A stretch of DNA of 64,000 nucleotides, taken from NCBI GenBank assembly GCA_044222245.1, contig JBGANQ010000002.1, positions 62,001-126,000 of the forward strand, read 5' to 3'. Each line of letters begins with the position of its first letter. Position 1 is the stretch's first letter. The DNA comes from CALFML01 sp044222245 (GTDB lineage: Bacteria > Myxococcota_A > Polyangia > Palsa-1104 > JAEUJZ01). Of the stretch, positions 53,353-64,000 are shown piece by piece. The translations under genes were made by a program, and so were the position numbers. The notes under the pieces were generated by a model that saw nothing but the letters and a program-made list of their open reading frames with translations, was not told where the DNA came from and did not search any database.

Positions 53353-54753
53353 CTAGAGGCTGAAGGTGCTGCGCTTGATGAACTGGCCGCGGCCGCTCTT
53401 GCCGACGAACTGGTTGCCCTGGACGATCAGCTCGCCGCGCGAGAAGACGTAGGCCGGGGCGCCGGTAACGGTCTTTTCCGGGTAGGCGGCGTAGTCGACG
53501 CGCATGTGCAGGTTGGCGGCCGACAGGGTGAAGCGCTGCTTGGGGTCCCAGACCACCAGGTCGGCATCGGCGCCGATGGCGAGCGAGCCCTTGCGCGGGT
53601 ACAGGCCGAAGATCTTGGCCGGCGCGGTGCTGGTGATCTCGACGAAGCGGTTGAGCGACAGCTTGCCCTCGTTGACCGCCTCGTGCAGAAGGTGCAGGCG
53701 GGTCTCGATGCCGGGCATGCCGTTGGGGATCTTGGCGAAGCTGTGGCGGCCGAGCTCTTTCTGATCCTTCATGCAGAAGGGGCAGTGGTCGGTGGACACC
53801 ACCTGCAGGTCATAGTTGCGCAGGCCGCGCCACAGGTGGGGCTGGAAGCTCTTGGGACGCAGCGGCGGGGTGCACACGTACTTGGCCCCGGCGAACTCGT
53901 CCTCGGGGGTGCCGCGCAGCGCGTCCTCGTCGAGGAACAGGTACTGCGGGCAGGTCTCGGCGTAGGCGGGCAGGCCGCGGTCGCGCGCCTCCATGACCCG
54001 CTCCAGGGCGCGCTGGGCCGACAGGTGGACGATGTAGACCGGCACCTTGGCCATCTCGGCCAGGGCCAGGGCGCGCTCGGTGCCGGTGGCCTCGGCGACC
54101 TCGGGCCGGGTGAGCGCGTGGTAGATCGGCGCGGTGTGGCCCTGGGAGAGGGCGCGCTCGACCAGTACGTCGATCGGCTGCCCGGTCTCGGCGTGCATGC
54201 AGATGAGGGCGCCGATCTCCCCGGCCCGCAGCATGCAGCGGAAGATCGACTGATCGTCGAGCATGAGCACCCCGGGGTAGGCCATGAACAGCTTGAAGCT
54301 GGTCACGCCCTCGCGGCACAGCTCGCCCATCTCCTTGAGGGCGGCCGGCGGCGCGTCGGTGGTGATCATGTGGAAGCCGTAGTCGATGCACGCCTTGCCC
54401 TCGGCTTTTTCGTGCCAGGTGTCCAGCGCCTGGCGCAGGGTGCCGCCTTTTTGCTGGATTGCGAAGTCGATGATCGTCGTGGTGCCGCCGTGGGCAGCGG
54501 CGCGCGTGCCGGTCAGGAAATCGTCGCTCGAGGTGGTGCCGCCAAAGGGCATGTCGAGGTGGGTGTGGGCGTCGATGCCGCCGGGAAACACGTAGTGGCC
54601 GGTGGCGTCGAGCTCGCGCACCTCGCCGGGGGGCCGCAGGGCGCGCTCGCTGGCGTCGCTGATGCGGACGATCCGCGAGCCTTCGATCCACAGATCGGCG
54701 ACGAACGTGTCGGAAGCGGTGACCAGCGTGCCGTTTTTTATCAGGGTGACCAT
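53353..54753 (-). CDS. hydA: dihydropyrimidinase/hydantoinase
   Basis: Zinc amidohydrolase opening cyclic ureides (dihydrouracil, hydantoins) in the cytosol. The 466-aa product has the metal ligands in GGIDAHTHLDMPFGGT, the carboxylated Lys in TSFKLFMAYPG, CMHAETG, YIVHLSAQRALE, and the last Asp in VVSTDHCPFCMKDQKELG, closing with SLAIGADADLVVWDP. Length is typical. Single gene followed by repeat copy 2 and preceded by the Fur-like gene. Allantoinase is the main alternative; hydantoinase is favoured by PFGGTTSSDDF. Confidence 0.9.
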   Translation of the reverse strand: MVTLIKNGTLVTASDTFVADLWIEGSRIVRISDASERALRPPGEVRELDATGHYVFPGGIDAHTHLDMPFGGTTSSDDFLTGTRAAAHGGTTTIIDFAIQQKGGTLRQALDTWHEKAEGKACIDYGFHMITTDAPPAALKEMGELCREGVTSFKLFMAYPGVLMLDDQSIFRCMLRAGEIGALICMHAETGQPIDVLVERALSQGHTAPIYHALTRPEVAEATGTERALALAEMAKVPVYIVHLSAQRALERVMEARDRGLPAYAETCPQYLFLDEDALRGTPEDEFAGAKYVCTPPLRPKSFQPHLWRGLRNYDLQVVSTDHCPFCMKDQKELGRHSFAKIPNGMPGIETRLHLLHEAVNEGKLSLNRFVEITSTAPAKIFGLYPRKGSLAIGADADLVVWDPKQRFTLSAANLHMRVDYAAYPEKTVTGAPAYVFSRGELIVQGNQFVGKSGRGQFIKRSTFSL

Positions 54754-54841
54754 GAGCGCCTCGCGTGCCTCGTCTGGGCGCCACGCTAGCGCATGCGGGC
54801 GGCGCGAAAAAGCCAGAAGTTGCGCGCTGCCGGCGGACGGC

Positions 54842-55432
54842 TCAGGGCTTGTCGCGCAGCGCTTCGAGGCGCTGGTACAGCGGGCGGCTGTGCTTGCCGG
54901 GGGACTGGCCGCTCTCGTCGGGGCAGCTGCCGCCGGGGACGCCCATCGCCTTGGGGCACAGGCCGTAGAGCTCGAGCTTGTGGTTCATGATCTTGAAGCC
55001 GCCGAGCTTCTCCGCCACGCTGTCCTGCAGCTCCTCGATCTCGTGGTTCTCGAACTCGAGGATCAGGCCGCACTTCATGCAGATCAGGTGGTCGTGGTGC
55101 GGCGCCTGCGAGCCGGCCACCTCGTAGCGCGTCTGGCCGTCGCCGAACTGGCGCGTGGCGGCGAGCCCGGCGTCGGTAAGCAGCTTCATCGTGCGGTACA
55201 CGGTGGCGTAGCCGACCTTGGCGCTGCGGGCGCGCACCTCGCCGAGCAGCTCTTCGATCGAGACGTGGTCGCTGCAGTTCAGGAACACCTCGACAATCAG
55301 CTCGCGCTGGGCCGTGGTCTTCAGGCCGCGCCGCCGCTGAAACTCTGACCACTGCTGCTTGAGCTGGGCCTTCTGGTCGGGAGAACGAGCAGGCTCCTGG
55401 CGCTCACGTTTCGTCGGGGGATTTTCCGCCAT
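54842..55432 (-). CDS. Fur-family transcriptional regulator
   Basis: 196 aa. Winged helix at about 28-105 (GLKTTAQRELIVEVFLN, VSIEELLGEVRARSAKVGYA, TVYRTMKLLTDAGLA), then the metal/dimer domain: HHDHLICMKCGLILEFENHE and HKLELYGLC. The first CxxC of the structural zinc site is kept; the second is replaced by a C-x11-C arrangement (LYGLCPKAMGVPGGSC), so zinc binding there may be different. A 27-residue charged N-terminus precedes. It could be Fur, Zur or PerR type; sequence does not decide. Stands alone between hydantoinase and selB. Confidence 0.88.
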   Translation of the reverse strand: MAENPPTKRERQEPARSPDQKAQLKQQWSEFQRRRGLKTTAQRELIVEVFLNCSDHVSIEELLGEVRARSAKVGYATVYRTMKLLTDAGLAATRQFGDGQTRYEVAGSQAPHHDHLICMKCGLILEFENHEIEELQDSVAEKLGGFKIMNHKLELYGLCPKAMGVPGGSCPDESGQSPGKHSRPLYQRLEALRDKP

Positions 55433-55494
55433 TTAGAAGTCTTCCAGTATCAACGCAGCAAGCGCCGACCCTGTCAAGCGGCGGCACCGCGGGG

Positions 55495-57996
<2,502 letters not shown>

Positions 57997-58094
57997 GGCG
58001 AGCAGCCTACCGCATCTGCGGCTGCGCGCGCGTCCGGTCCTCGGGGTCCGGCGAGTCGTTGCGAAAAGCGGGTCCGCGGCTAGGATGAAGCTCT

Positions 58095-58826
58095 GTGGCG
58101 CGACGTACGGGTCCGTGGCTTGGCGACTGGCGGTGCCGATGGGCGCTGGCGCTGGGGCTTGCCCTGGGCCTGGGCGCGGTCAGCGGGCCGGCGCGCGCCG
58201 ACCTGTGGAGCTACGAGCGCGACGGCACCGTGATGTTCACCAACATCCCGCCCAGCGGTGACAAGGCCCACAAGTGGCAGGTCGTCTTCAAGGCGGGACC
58301 GGGCAAGGCGCAGGGCGTCTCGGGCACCGGCCCGGCGGGCTGCCGCGCCTCGCGCGCCGACGTGGTCCCCGCCCGCGACCAGAGCCCCGAGCGCTTCCAC
58401 CGCTACGACCGCTACATCCGCGAGGCGGCCGCCGTCTACGGGCTGCCCGAGGCGTTCATCCGCTCGATCATCAAGGTCGAGTCCGACTTCGACCCCCAGG
58501 TGGTGAGCTGCGCCGGGGCGCGCGGCCTGATGCAGATCATGCCCGAGGTCCAGGAGGAGCAGCGGATCACCGACGTGTTCGACCCGCGCCGCAACATCCT
58601 TGGCGGGACGCGCCTTCTGCGCCTGCTGGCCAACCGCTTCCACGGCGATCTGGTGCTGACCATCGCTGGCTTCCACGCCGGGCCGGGCGCGGTGCTCAAG
58701 TACGACGGCGTGCCGCCCTACGAGACGACCCAGCTCTACATCCGGCTGGTCCTCAAGCAGTACCTCAGCCTGCAGGGCCCGGGGCCGGCGCTCACCGCGG
58801 TCCCGCCCGCCGGGGGCAGCCCGTGA
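58095..58826 (+). CDS. soluble lytic transglycosylase-like protein
   Basis: 243 aa, exported (signal peptide LALGLALGLGAVSGPARA). A DUF4124-like start (LWSYERDGTVMFTNIPP) precedes the SLT fold: YGLPEAFIRSIIKVESDFDP with the catalytic Glu, SCAGARGLMQIMP, FDPRRNILGGTRLLRLLANR, TIAGFHAGPGAV. It cleaves peptidoglycan with formation of anhydro-muropeptides. Start GTG 58095 has AGGATGAAG upstream. Its stop overlaps the start of the FHA gene (GTGA), the first of three such overlaps in this operon. The link to the kinase suggests phosphorylation-tuned wall remodelling, by inference. Confidence 0.88.
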   Translation: MARRTGPWLGDWRCRWALALGLALGLGAVSGPARADLWSYERDGTVMFTNIPPSGDKAHKWQVVFKAGPGKAQGVSGTGPAGCRASRADVVPARDQSPERFHRYDRYIREAAAVYGLPEAFIRSIIKVESDFDPQVVSCAGARGLMQIMPEVQEEQRITDVFDPRRNILGGTRLLRLLANRFHGDLVLTIAGFHAGPGAVLKYDGVPPYETTQLYIRLVLKQYLSLQGPGPALTAVPPAGGSP

Positions 58827-60058
58827 GCGCGCTTTTGCGGCTGTTCTCGCCCGCCTACCGGCATGCCCTCAAGGCCGAGGCGGAGGGGCGCTATATCGAG
58901 GCGGCGCGCGCCTTCGCCCTGTGCGGGCAGCGCCGCAAGGTCGCCGAGATGCACCTGTTGGAGGCGGAGAAGCGCGGCACGGCGGCCAGCGCCCTGCGCG
59001 AGCTGCAGGTCGCGGCGCACTTTCTGGGCGCGGATGAGCACGCGGATCAAGAGCTGCTGCGGCGCGTCGGACACGCCTACCTGCGCTCGCTGCAAAAGGG
59101 CGTGCTGTCGGCCGCCGACCGCGAGCTGTGCCACGAGGCGGCAGAGCTCCTTTTGCGCAGCGGCGATGCCAAGGCGGCGGCGGCGGCCTACGAGCTCGGC
59201 GGCGACAGCGAGCGCGCGGCGACGATGTACCAGCAGGCCGGCGAGGTCGAGAAGGTCGAGGCGCTGCTCGGCGCCCAGGAGCAGCAGCGCCGCCGCGCCC
59301 ACGCCGAGCGCGAGCACTTCGAGGCCTACCGCACCCACCTGGAGCTCGGGCAGCGCGATGAGGCGCTGGCGGCGCTCAAGGCCTGTCTGGCGAGCGTCGC
59401 CATCGCCGACCGCGCCGAGCCGCTGCGCCTTTACGAGGAGCTCAAGGCGCATCTTCTGACCTCCGGGGTGGTGCGGCTGCGCAGCACCGCGGCGCTCGGT
59501 GCCGGGCAGGCGGGCGCCGAGTCGGCGGACGGCGCAGCGCGGGTGCAGGTCTTTGCCGGCGCGCTGCCGCTGCGCATCGGCCGCGAGCCGGGCTGCGCGC
59601 TGCCGCTGCGCGATCCCGGGGTCTCGCGCGAGCACGCGCAGCTCGAGCTCACAGGCGATGGCAGCTTCGCCCTGCGCGAGCTTCTGGCCAAGAACGGCAC
59701 CCTGCTCGGCGGGCTGCCGCTGCACCCGGGCAGCTGCCTGCCGCTGCGCGACCGCGGTGAGATCGGCATCGGCCAGCATGTGACGCTGCGCTTCCAGGTG
59801 GTCGAGCAGGAGCTGCAGCTGGAGCTGCTGCGGGGCCTTGAGCGCGGGCTGCGGCTCCACGTCGCGCCGCGGCCGCTGGCCCTGGTGCTGGACGGTGGGC
59901 AGCGGCTGGCCGAGCTGCACTTCGTCAAGGGGCGACCGCTCTTGCGGGTGCTTGCGGGGGCGCCGTGGACCCTCAATGGGCGCCGGGTGCCGCCGCAGGT
60001 GCAGCTTGTGCGCGGGGATCTTATCGAGCTGGCCGGGCAGCGCATCGAGGTGCTGTGA
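58823..60058 (+). CDS. FHA-domain protein with helical repeat N-terminus
   Basis: 411 aa. The first 215 residues are TPR-like helices (LKAEAEGRYIEAARAFALCG, LLLRSGDAKAAAAAYELGGD, AATMYQQAGEVEKVEALLGA). Residues 230-330 form an FHA phosphothreonine-binding domain: LRIGREPGCALPLRDPGVSR, EHAQLEL, NGTLLGGLPL, GEIGIGQHVTLRF. The rest is a second beta domain with no name. FHA proteins read out Ser/Thr kinase signals, and the next gene, started by a GTGA overlap, is a kinase. No signal peptide, so cytosolic. Confidence 0.88.
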   Translation: MSALLRLFSPAYRHALKAEAEGRYIEAARAFALCGQRRKVAEMHLLEAEKRGTAASALRELQVAAHFLGADEHADQELLRRVGHAYLRSLQKGVLSAADRELCHEAAELLLRSGDAKAAAAAYELGGDSERAATMYQQAGEVEKVEALLGAQEQQRRRAHAEREHFEAYRTHLELGQRDEALAALKACLASVAIADRAEPLRLYEELKAHLLTSGVVRLRSTAALGAGQAGAESADGAARVQVFAGALPLRIGREPGCALPLRDPGVSREHAQLELTGDGSFALRELLAKNGTLLGGLPLHPGSCLPLRDRGEIGIGQHVTLRFQVVEQELQLELLRGLERGLRLHVAPRPLALVLDGGQRLAELHFVKGRPLLRVLAGAPWTLNGRRVPPQVQLVRGDLIELAGQRIEVL

Positions 60059-61692
60059 GCTCGCTGTGGCAGCGGCTGCGCCGCGCCCTGGGTTCCGGGC
60101 CCGCCAGCGACCGCCAGTCCGGCGCTCGCGCCCCGCTGCCGCCCGCTGCCGGTGACCTCGGCGAGGGGGGGCGTGACAGCCGGACCACCGCGCCCAGCCG
60201 CTGGGCCGGCCGCGCCGCCAGCCCGAGTGTCGCCCGCGGGGCGCCGGCCGCCGACCTGCCGGCCGCCGGCGAAGAAGAGGCGCAGCAGATCTATACCTAC
60301 GTCCGCCGCATCGGACCCCTGGATGAGCGTCCCGAGCGCTGCGCGCCCGAGATCCTCGCCGCGCTGCGCCGCCTGTGGCAGGCCGGGCGGGAGGCCCAGG
60401 CGGTGAGCCTGGGCGGCGCCCTGGCCTCGGCCTTGCCGCACGATGCCGCGGTGCAGCTTGGCGTCGCCGAGCTCCTGTGCATGCAGCGCGACTATGGCAG
60501 CGCCGAGCCGCTCCTGCAGCGCGCCTTGGCCGCGGCCGAGCACGCGAGCCGGCTGCGCGCCCGCTTCCTGCTCCACGAGGTGGCGCTGGCCGCGGATCAG
60601 GCGGAGCTGGCGCTGACCCACCTGACGCACCTTCTGGCCGAAGATTTCGCCTATCCGGGGCGCGGGCGCGGCTTGCGGCGGTTCAGGGCGCGCTGCCGGC
60701 CGCTCGCGGGCGAGGCCGGACTGGACGCGGCGCCGACCGCTGCCCTGCCGGCCGTGCCCGCGGGGCCGGACGGCGGCCTGGCGGTGCCGGCCGCTCCGAC
60801 TTTGCTCGGGCTGCCGAGCGGCGGGACGGCGCGCTACCAGCTGCTGCGCGAGCTCGGCTGCGGCAGCGCCGGGACCGTCTACCTGGCGCGCGACACCGAG
60901 CTGCAGTGCGAGCTGGCGCTCAAGGTGTTCCACCCGCGGCGGCGGGACGGCGGCGGCGATGAGGCGCTGTTGCGGGCCCTGCACGAGGCCCGCCTGCTGG
61001 CCGCGGTGCGCCACCCGGGCGTCATCGCGCTCTACGACCTCGCCGGCGAGCTGCCGGGCGAGTCGGACGGACCGGGCAGCGGACCGCCGCGCCTGGCCAT
61101 GGAGCTGTGCCGCGGCGGCTCGCTGCGCGCCCGGCTGCGCCAGGGACCGCTGCCGGTCGCGGCGGCGCTGCAGCGGACCGCCGAGCTGCTGGAGACCCTG
61201 GCGGCGGTCCACGGCAGCGGGATCGCCCACGGCGATCTCAAGCCGGAGAACCTGCTGTTCCGCGGCCCGGAGATGCACCGCGGCGACCTGTCGCCCGCCG
61301 AGGCGCAGCTGGGGGATCTGGTGCTGAGTGACTTTGGCCTCTCGCGGCTCGGCGAGCCGGCAGAGCCGACGGGGTTCCTGGGCACCCCCGGCTACGCCGC
61401 GCCCGAGCAGCTCGGCGGCGCGCCGGCCACCGCGGCCAGTGACGTCTACGCGGTCGCGGTGGTGCTGCTCGAGATGCTGCTCGGCGAGCCCTCGCTGCGG
61501 CGCGCCGACGCGCTCAGCGGGTCGCCGCCGCAGGTCCCGGCGGCGCGCTGGGAGGCGCTCGCCAGCGCCGGTGCCCCCGCGGGACTTGCCGACTTTGTGA
61601 CCGGCCTGCTGGCAGGCGAGCCTGCCGCGCGGCCGACGGCGGCAGCGGCCCTGGCGCAGCTCCAGCGGCTGCGCGCGGGCGGCGATGTCTAG
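60055..61692 (+). CDS. Ser/Thr protein kinase, non-RD, with TPR-like N-terminus
   Basis: 545 aa. About 70-220 is a helical repeat (LHEVALAADQAELALTHLTH). The kinase domain (about 258-540) has LLRELGCGSAGTVYLARD, LALKVF, AHGDLKPENLLF, LSDFGLSRL and LGTPGYAAPEQL. The HRD arginine is Gly (HGD), so activation-loop phosphorylation is probably not required, and the Gly-rich loop has GCGSAG. No membrane segment. GTG 60055 overlaps the FHA stop. Product is probably a soluble partner of the FHA protein. Confidence 0.88.
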   Translation: MSSLWQRLRRALGSGPASDRQSGARAPLPPAAGDLGEGGRDSRTTAPSRWAGRAASPSVARGAPAADLPAAGEEEAQQIYTYVRRIGPLDERPERCAPEILAALRRLWQAGREAQAVSLGGALASALPHDAAVQLGVAELLCMQRDYGSAEPLLQRALAAAEHASRLRARFLLHEVALAADQAELALTHLTHLLAEDFAYPGRGRGLRRFRARCRPLAGEAGLDAAPTAALPAVPAGPDGGLAVPAAPTLLGLPSGGTARYQLLRELGCGSAGTVYLARDTELQCELALKVFHPRRRDGGGDEALLRALHEARLLAAVRHPGVIALYDLAGELPGESDGPGSGPPRLAMELCRGGSLRARLRQGPLPVAAALQRTAELLETLAAVHGSGIAHGDLKPENLLFRGPEMHRGDLSPAEAQLGDLVLSDFGLSRLGEPAEPTGFLGTPGYAAPEQLGGAPATAASDVYAVAVVLLEMLLGEPSLRRADALSGSPPQVPAARWEALASAGAPAGLADFVTGLLAGEPAARPTAAAALAQLQRLRAGGDV

Positions 61693-62392
61693 CCGCTTGA
61701 CCCCGCAAGCTCCGGGGCCAGCGCCGGCCGCCGCGCCGACCGCGACCGGCGGCTTCTTGCACCAGCTCGAGGTCGGGCTGGTGCAGAACTTCTGTACCCT
61801 GATCGGTGACCGGCAGACCGGCGCCTGCGTGGTGTGCGACCCCGCCTTCGAGGTCGACCGCATCCTCGCCGCGGTCGCCGCGCACGGCCTGCAGGTTACT
61901 GCAGTGGTGCTCACCCACAGCCACCTCGATCACATAGAGGGCGTGCCCGAGCTGTGCCGCCGCGTCGGTCCGCTGCCAGTGTACATGGACCCGGTGCGCG
62001 AGCTGTGCGCCGCGGCCGGCGTTCGCCCCGAGCTGGTGCCGCTCGCCGGCGGCGAGGAGCTGCGCTGCGGCAGCCTACAGCTCTCGGTGCTGGCGACGCC
62101 GGGGCACACGCGGGCGGGGCGCTCCTACTATGTACCGGCGCTGGCGGCGGTGCTGACCGGCGACACCCTGTTTGTCGGCAGCTGCGGGCGACCGCGCGAC
62201 CCGGCCGGCGCCGCGCAGCTGTTCGCCAGCCTGCAGCTGCTCGGCGAGCTGCCCGAAGAGACCCGCCTGTACCCCGGCCATGACTACGGGCCGCGGCCGA
62301 CCTCGACGATCAGCTGGGAGCAGGAGTTCAACCCCTTTCTCCGCTGCCGGGATGCCGCGGCGTTCGCCGCCCTGTGCCGCCGTCGGGGCTGA
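61685..62392 (+). CDS. MBL-fold hydrolase, glyoxalase II-like
   Basis: 235 aa. Metal ligands are in LTHSHLDHIEG, TPGHTRAGRSYYV, LTGDTLFVGSCGR and YPGHDYGPRPTS, the layout of glyoxalase II / ETHE1-type proteins that hydrolyse lactoylglutathione or oxidise glutathione persulfide. The ATG overlaps the end of the kinase gene by eight bases, so it belongs to the operon although its biochemical link to kinase signalling is unclear. A persulfide dioxygenase or unrelated thioester hydrolase are alternatives. Confidence 0.88.
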   Translation: MSSRLTPQAPGPAPAAAPTATGGFLHQLEVGLVQNFCTLIGDRQTGACVVCDPAFEVDRILAAVAAHGLQVTAVVLTHSHLDHIEGVPELCRRVGPLPVYMDPVRELCAAAGVRPELVPLAGGEELRCGSLQLSVLATPGHTRAGRSYYVPALAAVLTGDTLFVGSCGRPRDPAGAAQLFASLQLLGELPEETRLYPGHDYGPRPTSTISWEQEFNPFLRCRDAAAFAALCRRRG

Positions 62393-62510
62393 CCCGGACC
62401 GGCGGCGCCCATCGGCGGCGATTCTGCGTGGGTTTTGCTAGACTCAGGCCGATGGCGCGAGCACGCTTGCGCTGCAGCTTGTTTCGTTATCAGCAGGCGG
62501 AGAACTAAAG

Positions 62511-64000
62511 TGACGACGGCAAAAAGACGCACTGTGTCGATGATTCAGCTCGGCGCGCTGGGAATTTGCGGCACGCTCGCCGCTGCGGCTTCGAGCCAGC
62601 CGGCGGCCCCGAGCGCCCGGGCGGCGGTGGCAGCGGCCGAGGCCCCGGCGACCGCCGAGCTGGTGGTCGACCTCGACGATCAGATGACCGACGCCGAGAT
62701 CGACAGCTTCGCGCACCGCTACAAGGCCCACCTCCTCTCGTACTCGCGCTTCTCGCAAAAGGACCACCTGTTCCGCCTGCTACCCGAGGCCGAGCGGCAG
62801 TCGCCCGGCAGCGCCCAGCAGAGCGCGCTGCTCGCCGCCCTGCGCGCCGACCCGCACGTCGAGGCGGCCGACTTCACCCTCACCTATCAGATCCCCGAGA
62901 CCGCGCCCGGCGCCCTCACCCGGCCGAGCGATGAGGCGCTGCCGGTGGCGCTCGCCGGCACCAGCCGCGTCCAGGACGACGACCAGCGCGGCCGGTTTGT
63001 CCCCAACGATCCCAAGTACCGCTACCAGTGGCACCTCGATCAGATCCGCATGCCGCAGGCCTGGACCTACACCCGCGGCGAGGGCGTGGTGGTCGCGGTG
63101 GTCGACACCGGCGTCACCGCGGTCGAGGACCTGCAGGGCACCGAGCTTGTCCCCGGCTGGAACTTCGTCGATGACAGCCCCGATGCGCGCGACGATCACG
63201 GCCACGGCACTCACGTCGCCGGCACCATCGCCCAGACCACCCACAACGGCGTCGGCGTCGCCGGCGTCGCCTACCAGGCCAAGATCATGCCGATCAAGGT
63301 CCTGTCGGGCTCGGGCTCGGGCAGCGTCAACGGCATCGCCCAGGGCATCCGCTGGGCGGCCAACCACGGGGCCCAGGTCATCAATATGAGCCTGGGCGGT
63401 CCGTATAACTCGCAGGTGTTGGCGCGGGCGGTGAAGTACGCCCACGACAAGGGCGTGGTGGTGGTCTGCGCCGCCGGCAACGACGGCCGCGGCAAGGTCA
63501 GCTTCCCCGCCGCCAACGACGGCGCGATCGCGGTCGCCGCCACCCAGTACGACGAGGCGACTACCTTCTACTCGAACTGGGGCAAGGAGATCGCCATCGC
63601 CGCCCCCGGCGGCAACACCCGGCTCGACCAGAACAACGACGGGCTGCCCGACGGCGTCCTGCAGAACACGGTGACGCCGGGCAACATCGCCAAGCAGGAC
63701 TACCTGCTGTTCATGGGCACCTCGATGGCGTCGCCGCACATCGCCGGCGTGGCCGCCCTCTTGGTCAGCCAGGGGGTGCGCAATCCCGAGCAGGTCGCCC
63801 AGCTGCTGCAGAAGACGGCGCGGCGGCCGGCGCAGTATCGCGGCAAGCACGACAGCCACTACGGGGCGGGCATCGTCGATGCGGCGGCGGCGGCAGCGGC
63901 GGCGCGCCAGCTGGTCGCGGCGGGCGAGAGCCAGCCGGTGGCGCACGCGCGGCTGCGGCCGCTCGATGCCTGCGCCTGCGCCCACGCGCGGCGCCAGGCT
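62511..64000 (+). CDS. secreted subtilisin-like serine protease, S8 family (3' end off the window)
   Basis: Open to the window end. GTG 62511 has GCGGAGAA upstream; ATG 62541 is the alternative. Signal-like stretch ISMIQ...TLAAAAS, a propeptide of about 140 residues (DLDDQMTDAEIDSFAHRYKA, LRADPHVEAADFTLTYQIP), and the catalytic domain with Asp in VVAVVDTGVTAVEDL (about 198), His in DDHGHGTHVAGTIAQ (about 230) and Ser in LFMGTSMASPHIAGVAALL (about 403). The layout matches fervidolysin-type extracellular subtilases, common in bacteriolytic predators such as myxobacteria. Role (nutrient or prey digestion) is inferred. Confidence 0.92.

Overview
The window is a GC-rich (roughly 70 % by eye) chromosomal segment that looks like a member of the Myxococcota or a close relative. 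The reasons are the number of Hanks-type Ser/Thr kinases (five, several with a transmembrane segment), FHA, PEGA, PASTA and HEAT add-on domains, secreted FG-GAP/VCBS lipoproteins, sigma-54-activator-like ATPases that have lost their canonical motifs, and frequent overlapping GTG/ATG starts. Housekeeping genes (thiG, thiE, uppS, cdsA, rlmN, selB, a Fur regulator) are scattered among them.

Layout. 1-8.95 kb: quinone oxidoreductase (partial), thiG-thiE, an NTF2-like protein, an aminotransferase, uppS-cdsA, a PASTA-domain membrane protein and a beta-propeller phytase lipoprotein. 9.1-15.8 kb: a translationally coupled operon of kinase-HEAT protein, PEGA protein and FG-GAP protein. The FG-GAP gene is cut inside a DLNGDG calcium-binding motif, and its last 79 codons lie 16.9 kb away at 32.73-32.97 kb. 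The two halves join in frame at a shared 10-bp core. They are followed by a second PEGA plus FG-GAP pair and another kinase, so the inserted DNA sits inside a once-contiguous signalling/surface-protein locus.

The inserted DNA has two modules separated by a third copy of the core. Module 1 (15.84-22.31 kb) carries GC-rich, ordinary-looking genes: DUF2007, VCBS lipoprotein, gamma-glutamyltransferase, a polytopic membrane protein and an ABM-fold protein. Module 2 (22.31-32.74 kb) is a lower-GC accessory island. It holds a serine recombinase whose N- and C-terminal halves lie 6.8 kb apart on opposite strands, a TIR protein with a winged-helix-like front, a small HTH protein, a secreted beta-barrel protein ending in a polymorphic-toxin-like domain with a 76-aa probable immunity protein directly behind it, decayed coiled-coil/DUF4259 sequence, a truncated EgtD-like methyltransferase and an ATTTAG repeat cluster.

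36-47.7 kb: kinase, CBS protein, polytopic kinase, YkgJ-type Cys-cluster protein with kinase, HTH-methyltransferase fusion (the intact paralogue of the fragment in module 2) and two degenerate sigma-54-activator-like genes. 47.7-51.3 kb: a family-5 ABC importer (binding protein plus two permeases) with no ATPase gene. 52-58 kb: rlmN, hydantoinase, Fur-like regulator and selB. 58.1-64 kb: a tightly coupled lytic transglycosylase-FHA-kinase-MBL hydrolase operon, then a secreted subtilase that runs off the end.

Most notable: the tandem att-like structure in the FG-GAP gene, the barrel-toxin/immunity pair inside it, the split and inverted recombinase, and an intergenic repeat found at two convergent gene ends whose arms differ in sequence but keep their complementarity.
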